A DNA stretch of 64,000 nt from Fasciolopsis buskii (Eukaryota > Platyhelminthes > Trematoda > Plagiorchiida > Fasciolidae), in contig LUCM01005575.1 of assembly GCA_008360955.1 (NCBI GenBank), forward strand, positions 62,001 to 126,000, read 5' to 3'. Shown one piece after another: positions 1 to 11,800 of this stretch; within the stretch, counting starts at the first letter, position 1; each line of letters starts with the position of its first letter. The notes below the pieces were generated by a model. That model did no database searches and had not been told where the DNA came from. It worked only from the letters and a program-made list of their open reading frames with translations. A program made the translations under genes and the position numbers.

Positions 1-407
1 CAACTGGATTTGCTTGAAAGACGACATTGTGCAAATGTCCCGGATACCGGTGTCAAAAGTGACTTGAGATCAACGATATCCCGACTGAACGGTACGAGAC
101 TGATGAGAAAAACTATTCTCAACCGGACGACTTTCGCAAGAATGGTGCCGGACTGTTGCAGATAGCCATATTAGTCAGCTTGTCCTGGTAACAATGCAAA
201 TTTGATTCGAATTGTAGTCGTATTTCTCAGATGGTGCTTGCACAGAGGAGTGCTAATTGCGCAATCCGACTAAATATGTTGGCTTGCTCGAATGTGCTCG
301 ATTGTACCACGCTTTAACTATCACGATCAGAGATAGTATTGGAATTTATTGAGATAACCGGGGATGATGAAAGCAAAAGTGGCATAATGTGCTTGGCGAA
401 TCACGTG

Positions 408-666
408 TCAATTAATTAGGTTCATGACTTTCAGACTATTTCTCTTCAATGGATCACTCTTCTGGTTGCAAGTAATTGACAGGCTGTAATAAATCATTTC
501 ACTTGACTTGCATATGGGTTCATCTTGTGCAACAGTTTCATTTTTGTCTTGATGGTTCGGAGTAGTCAACTTTTCCAGGTTTCGAGTAGCACATTCGAAT
601 TGGGATAAAACTCCATTTTCACCCTGAATCACAAGGACTGTATTGTATAAGTGAGAACGTGGCCAT
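408..666 (-). CDS. Candidate 3'-terminal exon, function unknown
   Basis: Read on the minus strand, a pyrimidine-rich acceptor (TTTCTCATTTCTCCAG) ends at base 667. It opens into about 85 codons closed by TGA at 408-410. The frame starts WPRSHLYNTVLVIQGENGV and ends LKVMNLIN; it is hydrophilic with no recognisable domain. If real, it would be the last coding exon of a minus-strand gene, entered in phase 2. No polyadenylation signal was assigned. An open frame of this length is not rare in AT-leaning DNA, so only the acceptor favours it. Confidence 0.2.
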
Positions 667-1079
667 CTGGAGAAATGAGAAAACACGGAGCATATATGAG
701 AAATTAACGTTAATGCTTAACTACTCTTCTTCCAACTTGTGGGCCTTTAGCCAGAAAAACTGCAGTAAAAATTCTAATTTCAATTACGTCTTACTTGGTT
801 GATCAACTTATTAGGCGATTCAGTTAACATCGTTTAGTCCAACTTTCCTTTCGATCGATAATTCCGATAAAACCAATTCGATTGGTTCGTGAGAAGAACC
901 AGTCAATGGTTGTTCGAATGGAACTGTTTGTGACTAGGAATGTTACTGGAATGCCAAGATAACGTATGGCAATTGTGTGCATCGATGCTAGAGGCATCCT
1001 AATCCAGGATAGTGACGAACATCTTCATCAGGAAAGGATAGATTTAGGTTTCGGGAGATGAAGGAGTAGGATGACTTCC

Positions 1080-1165
1080 ATGGCCCTCAAGATCCCCGGA
1101 TTTGAACCCAGTCTAAAGCACATAAAGAGGCAGAAATGCGATGTTCTGGAGCATTAACCATCCAC
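1080..1165 (-). mobile_element. tRNA-derived SINE-like fragment
   Basis: The reverse complement holds a canonical RNA polymerase III B-box, GGGTTCAAATCC, near 1106-1117. It is preceded by a degenerate tRNA-like head (GGATGGTTAATGCTCC) at the expected distance. The following text (GGGGATCTTGAGGGCCATGG) does not form a tRNA acceptor stem, so this is better read as a SINE head or tRNA pseudogene than a working tRNA. The A-box is weak and no second copy with the same tail was found here. Confidence 0.33.
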
Positions 1166-1576
1166 TTCTTCGCAAGGCATTAGTATTCGTGTGGATTTTC
1201 ACTACGATTCTCACGAGTATCATACAGATGGATAGGTCTGGATTAAATACAATAAGTGGAAAATTCATGAAGGAGATTTTTACGCGCTGTATGCATCAGG
1301 TTGACTCGATTTGGTTGCCCAGGTAATTAACTGTTATTGTGACTTGAAGCGATGATGATTACATTAGAATAGCTTAGTTTTAGGCTCTCAGCAGAGACTA
1401 ACACAATCAATCTAATTACTGTTTTGCAGGAGATACTGCTGTGCTTCCGTTTATCGTATTTACAACCAATTCTTCTCCCTTCCTAAGCTGAGATTAGCAA
1501 GCATTTTCATCGCCTACTTTGCACATCCAAACGTGTGTAGCCCCAGTTGGGGTAGGGCTGTCACGATACACTTAAG
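1141..1576 (+). CDS. Candidate two-exon coding stretch, function unknown
   Basis: Two plus-strand open stretches are joined by matching splice signals. The first (ATG at 1141 to 1322) ends CCCAG|GTAATT in phase 2. The second (1430-1576) starts after ACTGTTTTGCAG and ends CTTAAG|GTAAGTGG. Joining 1322 to 1430 keeps one frame; exon 2 reads RYCCASVYRIYNQFFSLPKL onward for 49 codons. The next open stretch (1613-1846) does not join in phase. The proposed ATG lies inside a SINE-like fragment on the other strand, which weakens it. No domain is recognised. Confidence 0.18.
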
Positions 1577-2007
1577 GTAAGTGGTCTTTTAGATGCAATC
1601 TGTCAGAGTGGGTTGAACCAGACCGGAATAGAGGTAAACGAGCCAGATAAACTGTTTGCCTCAAAATGTCTCCACAAAGCGTTCTATTCGTATGAAAAAG
1701 AGAGATACTCAAAACACCCAAGAACATGCATCCCTGTTTGCGCACGTGATGTGAGGAGAGTGCAAATTATCGACTGCATTCAGACAACTAACCGACAGAT
1801 CAATACAGACCAAAGTGTCGTAACTGAACTCACCATAAAAACGTAACAGGCATAAACTTGTCACAGTTGTAGTCATTAATTCGATATTTCATAAATCACT
1901 AACTGAATAACTCCTAATATCACATACTATTAACCGGCCTTGGTAAAATCATCGTCTGAAAGCTCACGAAACACCTAAGTAACCTCCCTGATATCATCAT
2001 CTAATTT

Positions 2008-2050
2008 CATATATATATATATATATACATATATATACATTATATATATG
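2008..2050. repeat. (TA)n microsatellite
   Basis: About 43 bp of alternating AT/TA interrupted by a few ACAT units. A simple-sequence repeat with no associated gene. Confidence 0.9.
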
Positions 2051-2204
2051 ACACAAACATGTGTACAGATCACGTGCCACCGAAATCATTGTAAAAGACA
2101 AAAACAATCAGCAAGAAAGAGGAGAGAAATAATGAAACAATTTGCAAAGCTTACTTCTGATAGGATTTAATCGATTGATCGAAATCTATGATTCCCAGTC
2201 GATA

Positions 2205-2271
2205 GATTGGCCGAGTGGTTTATGCGATGAATTTACGTTCTACTGGAGCGTTCGAACTCCATCTCAACCAG
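2205..2271 (+). mobile_element. tRNA-like unit (SINE head or tRNA pseudogene)
   Basis: GATTGGCCGAGTGGTT at 2205-2220 matches a class II (Leu/Ser-type) tRNA A-box. GCGTTCGAACTCC at 2248-2260 matches the B-box consensus GGTTCRANYCC. The spacing suits a short tRNA-like head, but no acceptor stem or variable arm closes well. The downstream text (about 2270-2490) could be the SINE body, but no second copy was seen in the window. Confidence 0.38.
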
Positions 2272-3028
2272 AATCTCTCATCTCACAGCATGATGGAGTG
2301 CTCAAGTTGTGCACATGCATGCTCTGTCCTTCAGTCCACAAAGGATGACCAATACGGACACGGATTCACACAACACAGGTTGTTCTTATTTCTGTCTTAT
2401 TCAAATGAGCTGACGCACCTTGACCCTATATGTCCTTATCGTGACCGCAAATTTAACGACCACTGGCTATTTCATCCCTGTTGGTAACGCCCATCACCGC
2501 TTGTGACTATCTGTTTCAGTCAGAATAATGCATCAGATCCTACGCACCATCAAATTGAAAAGTGTTACCCAGGCTACAAACGAACAAAGCAAGCTTGAAT
2601 ACTTGGGAACGAAAGTGTGTGCCAGGGACTCCCAACCCTCAATTAAACCTAAAGAAGGTTTGTATTGTTTATGGGAATTCATCTAACATTTGTGATTTCT
2701 ACTGACCACTGGTTTTGCACATTTCCTCCGACTTTCACCATAGAGAACAAACAAATATCTTTCAGCGATGGAAAGACTGTCCGATGAATTCCAACGCTAG
2801 TCAGTCCTCACATAGGCTGACAGTCTAACACAATGCTACCCAGATCAAATAAGGCACTGGACCCACGTTGTAAGCATGGCAACGGGTTAGCAGAAATGAG
2901 ATGTTCAAAGTTCTTCGTCAGCTAGGTGAAGTACCGATAAGCTGTCTCCGTGAGTGAGACCAAACAAGCGATTTACGTCAGGCTCGTTGGGCTGTTTTTT
3001 CTAATGACTCATCGAAAGATGTGCTTAC

Positions 3029-3450
3029 CCGGGTTCATCTGATTTATGTTCCTGAAGTTTGGCTAACGCCCATGGGTATGGGGGACCAGGATACTCAGGT
3101 AACTTCATCCTGCGAGTAGGTGAATATTGCAAGTAGTAGCGACAGGACCCAGTACGGTTAAAAATAATACCATTCTCAGATCTGGTACAGACTGCACGTC
3201 TTTCAGGGGTGGGAAAAGGCACAAGACAGAAACGAGTTGAAAGAGTCATGTTCGCTTTTGTAGTTGATTATGTGGACAAGATGAACGAAACACTTATCAC
3301 TTCTCGTCGAGTGGGGAAATGTTTGTGACTCTCACTATCGACTGCATTGAAGGACACGGATTAACTTGGTCTCGTATATTTGAAAAGCATTTTAGGTCAT
3401 CCAAATCAGGATCAAGTCGATTAGAAAAACTCGTGGAAAGCAAGGCAAAT
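3029..3450 (-). CDS. Candidate two-exon coding stretch, function unknown
   Basis: Minus strand. Exon A (3450-3301) opens after ATATCAG and ends GAGAA|GTGATAAG. Exon B (3199-3029) opens after a good pyrimidine tract (CTTTTCCCACCCCTGAAAG) and ends at a strong donor, CCCGG|GTAAGC. Exon A ends in phase 2 and exon B supplies the missing base, so the 101 bp intron preserves one frame across the join (PLDEK to RAVCTRSENG). Exon B ends in a proline-rich stretch, LPEYPGPPYPWALAKLQEHK. The acceptor of A is weak. No homology is recognised; chance cannot be excluded. Confidence 0.25.
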
Positions 3451-4549
3451 CTGATATCGAATTTCAGATGATTCCGGGCGCAGTAACAGATCATGTGTTC
3501 ACTGTGTAGCTGTAGCTAGTTAGATTTACAAAGTAACCGAGATGCAGCTGATATCTGGATGAGGAAGTTGCTGGGAGTGTAACGAATGATTGAGCAGAAC
3601 ATAAGTCATCATGATCTTATGACATTTTCGGTTTTTCGTATAAACTACTACTGACAAGGGTATCTTCATTCTGAGGGAGCTCACGGTGAAAGAAAACTCA
3701 TTATGACGGATACCAAGTTGCAATGAGTGGGCGAGAGAGAGGCACAAGACATGATGTGCATGGTAGTGTTTTGACCTTTGTAAAAGTCATTTTATTTTCA
3801 AAAGTTGCCAAGGCACCGGTTCTCGAATTACTGTTTACTTTCGTGCTGTCATCTATTTTTACCAAGATTTGCCTTGTTGTGAGATGCTAAGATTGCATTT
3901 ATGAGAGCTAATTCAACCAAATGTCGGTTTTTTGTTAATTTCGATCGCGACGAACAAATTCTGATTTATTCCACAATCAGAATGTTAGTGGTTAACACAT
4001 ATTAGTGAAGAGTAACAAATTGCTTTGTTTCAAGTAAAATTACCCGGGAATGCAAGTGAAATTTCTCAGTTATGGTCTACTTCATAGTGTTCTCTTTACA
4101 GTCATTGAAAAAAAATCATTACGGGTTATCAGTTGCTACCAAAACGGATTATCTCAGCATTTTGTTTCAGAGATTTCGCAGGGGGGTGGTTATTGATTCG
4201 TGAGGACACCTGGTTGGTCAAGTGCTAGGTGGACCTACAAGCAAAGTGCCACTTCACATCCTTGTATGACAAAGTGGTTGCAAAACTTATAAATTACGAA
4301 CCATTAAAGATAAAAAAAATTTAACACGCACAAAATTCAAATGATGTTTTTATGCCGACTTTTTGAGGTTATTCTTTTTTCAAAGGAAAACGCTGGAAAT
4401 CACCATGGGACGTCACAGAATGCAAGTGAAAGTCATTCTCTAGTATTAACCATTTGAAGGCCTTGATATTTACAATGATGTAGCCGAAAAAGACTATCCC
4501 ACGTGTTGTCGCGTATACAGAAACCTCGACCGAAATGTATCAGTTTAAA
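3451..4549. other. No recognised feature
   Basis: AT-rich DNA with short open frames on the minus strand (3526-3747) but no splice-bounded stretch I trust, no repeat relationship and no RNA gene that I could see. Confidence 0.4.
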
Positions 4550-4760
4550 GCATCCGTGGCTTTCACATCACATCCGGTGATTGACCAAGGATCGAGTGAT
4601 TTTGTTATGCGTCTCAGTAACATGAGAGTTGATGACTGTCGGCTTTCGAACTTCGCTGTTTTCGTAATATTGATTCAGTATGATGGGTGAGTTTTTCACA
4701 AACTGAAATGGTAAGAGCAATTGTTGGGTTATATGGTTCAGTTTTTAGAACAGGCACTGA
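4550..4760 (+). mobile_element. RTE-type non-LTR retrotransposon, C-terminal fragment
   Basis: About 200 bp aligns by eye with the downstream part of the RTE copies at 34.0-34.2 kb and 57.8-58.0 kb. CATCCGTGGCTTTCACATC at 4551 onward corresponds to CATCTGTGGGATCTTCGTG in the 34 kb copy. Translation in shifting frames gives LRVDDCRLSNF and then SQTEMVRAIVG, matching the order of the family's post-RT region. At least one frameshift and one stop are present. Too short to keep RT or endonuclease motifs; a dead relic. Confidence 0.5.
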
Positions 4761-5710
4761 ATATGAATGATTAAGGTGGTTAGATTTTGCATATGCCGAT
4801 AGAACGACTGTCTAGTTATGCACCTTCGACTTAGGCCTCGTTGGTTGATAGATAGCTGGAGGTGGCTAACTGATAACATGGGAAAAATGCATGAAAATTT
4901 TAACCACTGGACTAACCGGTGTAGGTCCAGTCAAACTATCGAACTGGGATCCACAAGATGCCGCCGGGCGATGATTGGAGACAATCGGTGATAGGCCACA
5001 CTGCTGCAATCAGTGACTACTTCGCATTAAAGATCTTTAATCTCATACAGATTTCCTTAAACTATTTGACTACTCACTACTTCTCCTTCTGTTTTTCTCT
5101 CCTGGCCAGAGTGCATCTGTGCAACATTAGTAATTGTAAAATCTGAATGTGATAGATTGAGAAATTTGTGGATTTTGCTTGATTGTCTATTCGGGTGGGT
5201 ACAGCCGAATGTTAGATCTTGCTTACAAGTTGCGTTTACTTTTATACCCTTCCAGAATGGTACAGATTCCTGAAGTCGTGGCCTTCATTTCTATCAGTTT
5301 CAATCAATGAAGTCGACCGCAGACTGTGCATCCAGCATACTTGTTACTGTGAACTGATTGCACGGGCAGCGTGTTGATCGGTCACACTGTTCATCTTTCA
5401 TAAGTCTAGAAATAACCGATTTGCACAGGTCAACTTAATCTCACCAAAAATACTCCGAACGCAATTTTGTAAGGACAGGAAATTGAATCAAGTGAGATTA
5501 ATTTAAAACGCCAGCCCTTTCAAATCGACTGTTCTAAACGTTTGAAAGAAATACTTGACATTCGTTTTGAATGTGCAAATGAAATAGAAAAGAATAAGTG
5601 TTCGTCACTATAAAATGTACGGTGTGTTCATTGCAGGCAAATGCTCGAAACAGATCCGACATTAATCCGAATGGTCTTCGCGTTTCTTCGAGCAACTTTA
5701 GTCTCACAGT
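4761..5710. other. No recognised feature
   Basis: Unique-looking AT-leaning DNA. A short plus-strand frame at 4958-5146 has no splice or homology support. Confidence 0.4.
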
Positions 5711-5733
5711 TTGTTTGTTTGTTTGTTTGTTTT
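5711..5733. repeat. (TTTG)n microsatellite
   Basis: Five to six perfect TTTG units. No associated element boundary seen. Confidence 0.9.
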
Positions 5734-6099
5734 GCTACACCTATTTCCACTGAACGAGGATAATTGAGTCGCACATAGGTACTCAAAAAAGGGCAACTCA
5801 TTCAAACAGAAACAAATGTTTTGACTCTGATGAAGGTTCAATAGGCTGGGCATCTAAGGCGCAACAAATTAGAGAAAATGTTGTCATCCGAGATCGAAAT
5901 CTGTGTTCCCGTAATATTTTGATTTGAAATTAATAAACGGAATTCGGTCAACCATGGCAACCAATGGATACGAATTGCCAGTGGGGATTGAAATGGCTCC
6001 GGTTCAAGCTAAGCACACTAAAACAAGTGGAAGACAACAACGGACGGGAAACCCGTTCGAGTTTTGTTAACAATTAATGGGTTTATATAAAAAAATGGA

Positions 6100-6215
6100 T
6101 ATACCCCGATTGGTGGAATACCTTCCGTCCAATCTCATATATATGACAACGAGTCCTAGTTTGGATCGAAACGTCACGATAAACGTATTAACTCAGTGTA
6201 CGCCTTCTCAACTCT
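6100..6215 (+). repeat. Dispersed repeat with hammerhead-like core
   Basis: At 6144-6175 the strand reads TGACAACGA, a GTCC/GGAT stem closed by TAGTTT, then CGAAAC. A short CGT/ACG stem (loop CACGATAA) and TA follow at 6190. This is the element order of a hammerhead ribozyme: CUGANGA, stem II, GAAA, stem III, UH. The first box is degenerate, with four extra or changed bases, and an extra T sits at the foot of stem II, so self-cleavage is doubtful. Hammerheads are known in Penelope-like element terminal repeats and in schistosome satellite-like SINEs. I saw no convincing stem I. Confidence 0.35.
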
Positions 6216-6216
6216 A

Positions 6217-6242
6217 AATATATATATATATATATGTATATG
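6217..6242. repeat. (TA)n microsatellite
   Basis: Roughly 26 bp of TATATA with a single G interruption, immediately after the hammerhead-like repeat. It may be the 3' tail of that repeat. Confidence 0.85.
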
Positions 6243-8737
6243 CGTTCTACTGCAGTCGAAATTGATTGCACCTTGGTGTGCCACCGGTGTGCTGCAACAC
6301 GCACTGATTCCCGGCTCATCAGGATCGATGACACTATCTGTCCACACATCGGCCAACCGGAGCCCTTCGACTTTGTACGCCCTCGTCAGCAAAAAAACCG
6401 AGTAGAATGTTGAAGTGTTGCCACCTTTGTGCTAACATTTTCATGACTCAACAAACAGGATCCCGGAGGCCATTGATAACATGTTCATACGTGTATACAA
6501 ATAAAGTTGTAGCTTTGGCTCCCTGTGAGAAAATGCAGTATTCAGCAAAATCTGAACAAAATGATAGAGCGCTGACATGCCACGTTTCCAAAGCCGATCC
6601 GTAGGTTTTTTATCTAGCACAAAGGCAAACACGGTTCAGAATGATGTCATTCTAGCAGAGGTCAAAAGTCGGGCGAAGATAAATGATCAAAGTTCGGAAA
6701 AACTGCGCGTTCCTATTGGATCCCATTGCACGAAGAAGTCAAACAGGTGATCTACACGTTTATTGTACAGTGTCTAATGTTGCCCTCCAACCCACACAAA
6801 CACAACACCCCGTTGTAATTAGCCGAGCAATCTCGTCGGTTCGATTTGTCCGTGTGCTGGACGCTCTTGCCTTTGTCCTTTTGGGTCTCCCTTTAGCTGT
6901 GTTGAGCCGATTGTCCTGACGGACAACTTGAATTAGAGCTCTTCACTGGGAAAATCGTAATGTGCACCTGAATTATGGTCATGTCCGACTGTTCAATAAT
7001 AAGACTGCCCTTAATTGTTTCGCAAAGCTTTTGATATGGTTGCTCTTACATTTTTGGAAGGTTGGCCCTGACCCGTTCGTGCCACGGAATCGACTACCTT
7101 TTTCATTCCTATCACCCGTAATTTTTTCTGCAACAGTTTAATCGCGCCATCAGACTCGTTGTATGTCAGCAACTTAATGGTCATTTTCACGTGTAAAATT
7201 TCACCTGAGTTTCGTCATCACATCATATCGTGACGGTCGGGATGGACAAACGGCAAAACACACTTGACTCCTCATTCATGTCGAAACACCAGTCACCACT
7301 TAAATTAATTTCGATCTCATTCCGGAAACATCTCGATTTCCTACCGTACATCTTCACCCAAAGCAGCTCGGGACGGGGAATAATAAAACTGACAGATATG
7401 GACTAAATTGGTGATCAACCCTCAGTTACACTTGGAAGTTTCGCGTACTTTTTGAGGTTCGCTTTATATCGACAGCCTAGATTATTATTTCCTGTTTGAC
7501 CACGGTACTAAAATGAAGTGGAAAAATGGAAATCACCATTAAACATTACCTTATTTCATCACCAAAAGTGAGGGGTTCAAATCGTAGATCTGCCAGTTCC
7601 TCTGATAGTTGATGGAAATTGGCTGTGGCCGGGCTCATTACTACACATCACCTGTTGGGACAGTAGGTGGTTCCATATTACTCCCAGTTTCATGATTTTG
7701 TTCGTCTATTTCCCACCTCTTTCACCTTTCCGTGTACAGTGACCCCCAGCGGCTAGGGGACATATTCCCTCCAGTATACTCACGCCTCAGACATAAAAAT
7801 ATTGGAATGTGATGTACAGCTTTCGACATCCTTGCAAATGTGTTTGTTGATGACGAAACTGGAATGACTTGACAATTGTTTACTACTTTATCGTTTTGAG
7901 TGTCTGGGCTTGAGGAGCTGAAAATGCCCTATTGAACTATGTCGGACACGGAGTGTGAGATTGTTTATTCACTGCGCTAATGGGACCACGCTGACCGTTG
8001 GAGAGTAGTAGATTTCTGAACTTATCTGGTGTCAAGATCGAAACACGGGTTCCAGCACTTGGAACGCTCATTTCACTCTCGCGAAAAGCAAGCCAACTCT
8101 AGCTCAGCTCTTCCAACGGTTCTGACCATTTATGGGACTCAGTGTGATTGGATTTGTCAACTTACCCTATCCCCCATCAAGTGTATCTGTCTCCGCATGC
8201 ATATGACGAGGGAACTACTTTGGTTTCTGCTATGTGATTGAAGTTTTTCTCGGGCCCCGAGTAACGCACTGTTTTACTTTTTGAGTGCTCATAACCTGTG
8301 AACAAATGGAAACCAAATCACCACCGGAAAATGCCTCCGCGACTGACGTGTGAGGACAGCTGACCCAAATTTACGATGCCTGCGGAATGCGGAAAAACTT
8401 CTCCCAAACCGTGCGTTTGTGTGCCTGTGTGTTTGTGTATGATTGCATCTTAGCGGACTTGATTTTGGACATTCCCTACCCCTCCTGTCGATCTGCCGTT
8501 CTGTCCGTCACACGATCCGCCCTTGCGTCAGTCAATACCTTCGCATTGGTTATGTGCGTCTACTCGTTCCATTTCATCCTAAGGCGTAACCGATAGCTAG
8601 TGCGGATAGATAGTGTGTGGTCTAGTGCGCAAAGAAGCGGTCGATAAAACGCCTGCAATGTTGCCATATACCATCAATGCAGACAGACAAAAGCGCAAAA
8701 TGTACACAAACCAAATGCCGTACAAGTGAACCGTTTC
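6243..8737. other. No recognised feature
   Basis: Several short open frames (for example 6683-6919 and 8029-8241 plus) show neither splice signals at both ends nor recognisable motifs. No retroelement or RNA was identified. Confidence 0.35.
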
Positions 8738-8801
<64 letters not shown>

Positions 8802-8802
8802 G
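8738..8802. repeat. (TTG)n microsatellite, about 21 perfect units
   Basis: An uninterrupted TTG run of about 64 bp, the longest pure simple repeat in the window. The CAA strand would encode polyglutamine and the TTG strand polyleucine, but neither strand has a supported flanking exon. Treated as non-coding. Confidence 0.95.
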
Positions 8803-11800
8803 GCTGGTGATGATTCCTTTGATTTTTTTGCCTGTGAGTATTAAACGGTTTAGTCAGGGTATTTTGAATCCATATTAATTTAGTTTGTCAACTCAAGAAC
8901 TACTCTTGCCGATCGCTGATCCCGAATTCACTTAGACAGCGGAACCTCATCGGTTCACTCCGAGCATCCATCGGCTTGGCTAGAAAATGCAAACTTTTTG
9001 CGACAAAAGTACTAGATAATTCCTTAAGAATGTATAAAAGTATTCTCACTGAACGTATGTATTAGCATTGCTAATTCAGAGAATCGGTGTGATAGGCAGT
9101 CAAGAAACGGGAATACCAGGTTCACTATTTAGGCATCTGGAATTTGCTCCACCAATTACGTTCATTCGAATACAAGACCAAAAATTCATTTAAAAATTCT
9201 CTATTCGCACCGAAGCAGCGCGAGAAATACGAAATCTGACCGTAGCTACAACCTTCGACTGAAAAATTGGTTTGTATTCACTTGCCACAGTCATCGTGAT
9301 TAGAGAACCTAACACTGTTTCTGTATAGATTTATGGAATGGATATCGTACAGCGGGTTACTGTATCCAGCACGTAGTTAGAGAGTCCATAAAACTGTAAC
9401 CAACTCGCACTGGTTGGATCAATCAATAAGTAGAACTAAAAAGCCGCATGAGAAAATCAATTCTGCGGTCGGGTTGGATCAGTCGGCGACCTATTCAACT
9501 AGCGTGTTCATTGATCAAACGATTTCAGTTCATATGACTTGTTTTTGGTTGATGCAAGAGATTTTGTTCTCGCGTGGGGGTTGTCGGAAAAAACTTCATT
9601 AGATTTGCAACAGAACCGATAAACGATATACGACTTGATGGTGAGCAGACTCTTAAGCACAGCAACACGACGGCTTTATTCGATTCGTGACCAGTATTAG
9701 CTCATTTGCATTTAGTAGTTGGCATATTTGGTGTACATCTCTTCACAGTCAGGAACCCAGAACACACCCGATCCTGTCCGTTTCACTGAAATCAGGGTTA
9801 CATCTTGGCCCTGATGAGTTGGCCCCAGAAGACACTATTAATGGGCGAGTTGTGAATCTGGGTTTATTCTTACTGCATCAATTTGGTAAATATGTATGAC
9901 TAATGAGGGAAGGCGATGTCACAGAGTACCGTTACGAGTTTACCGGGGCCTGTGGAGGGGAAAAATCTCGAAATGGGCTCCGAACTTCTGTCGTCGATTA
10001 GTTACCTGAAACACGTCCTTTTCTTGACTCATTATTCGGCCAGAGTCGAGCCACTTAATTAGAGTTGTTTCCACATATTTAATATGGACATTTTCGTTGG
10101 TCTGTTCGTGTTGCGCAAGTTAACAACATAAAATGACTGGCTTTCCACACACCTGAATAAAGATCACTTTATTCGTCTTCTCGTGCCCTGTTCACAGGAT
10201 AGATTCAGTTTCACAAATTCATCCTGAACACAGCCATCAGCTTTGAAGCAAAACTTGAAATACATCTTTCCAAATTCAGTTATTTTGTCCTCTATTTGTT
10301 TGTTATGTTTTGTTTCCCGTGTTGATGATCGCTTCGCAACCGCTGGTAACCGAAATGACAAAAATCACAGATTTTTGGAAGGTCATACGGCTGCGAGAAT
10401 AGTGTCCATCTGGGATCGGTCGCATGGGCCACATTGTGTCCATCTCAAACAGCAAGCGCCAGGATGCTCTCATTTTGAATCGGACGTTTTTTTGACACCG
10501 AGGTGTTACAGCAGTGCCGCTTGGTAAAGGATGCGAAGAAGAAATGTATGCATAGTTTCACATGTCAGAAAGATTGTGGTGTGAACTCACAACAGATCAT
10601 AAGTAAGATGGTTAGTTGAAATTCAGCAGTCTGATTCTGAGTAGCTTGGCCAAAAAACAGAAAGCTTATGAGAGATGCAAGTTTCCGAATGATGGAACGC
10701 GTCGTTTTAGTTCAAAGCGTGAGCGCAATACACATTCGTTTCAATAACTTTTATGCATCTCGTTGGTATTCTTTTTGTCAGGCTTCTAAAAATATCATGC
10801 CCGGTATAGTCATATATTGCATGTTTGGGAAAACCTATTGAATAGGACTGTTCCAGCTCCACAATGTGAACCAGATCGCTGTTTCCGCTCGGTGGAAAAG
10901 TATCTTACTATGAGCAGCCACCAACCAGAACAATGGGACTAATATACTACCTCAATATAAAAATATGCCATTCTGGATTCTTTCCACTACGTCACTCCCA
11001 CCACTAGTCGAGAATGCGCGCTCCAAACAGTCACTCTTCTCAAGAACTGTGCCTTCAAATCTTGGGCTGATCTGTGTAACCTGCGTTTGACGGTGTGCAA
11101 AATTCTCAGGGAAAACTCCTTCAAACTCTCCTCAGATTTCGCATAGCAAAATGACCCCCTCCAAGCCATGACACTTTCCATCTTCCACTGCTTGCCCTTC
11201 GACATAAATGCTCATGGAAACTCAAATGACCCATTAATGACCGAATTTCAACCAAATCGGGATTGTGTAATCGCCGAGTTCCCGAGTAATCATCCTCGGG
11301 TAACCACCGAATTTCCTCTACAACTTCTTTCTCTGTATTATGAAGAGTTGATGAAATCTAGTTTTCTTAGGCAAAAGAGAGACATATGTGTATGGCAAAT
11401 TTCGTACAAATACACCGTGTGAATCCAAGTTATTTTCCTAGTTATAATTTACGAAACTGATGGTAACTTCAAGACACATGAGCTTGGATCCACAATGGTC
11501 CTTATTACGTTCGTGAATCAGTCATTTCTACGGACTGTCTCAGTTACCATACTGCGGTTCACTGAAACGAAACATTCTGGTACCGTTGCTAACACCACTG
11601 CATAATTCACGCAGTTGTAAGCCGCTTACGTTCGTTGGGTCTCTTCCCCTGATTTCTTTGTTTGCACTTCCACCGTTGTGCTACGTGAACCTGGATCCGC
11701 TGCCGCGTTCATTCTATTTCATTAAACTAAAGTGACAATGCAATCTTGTTTATTCGCAAGTATTTTTTGGACACACAGTGACACTGGACGTCTTTTTGTC

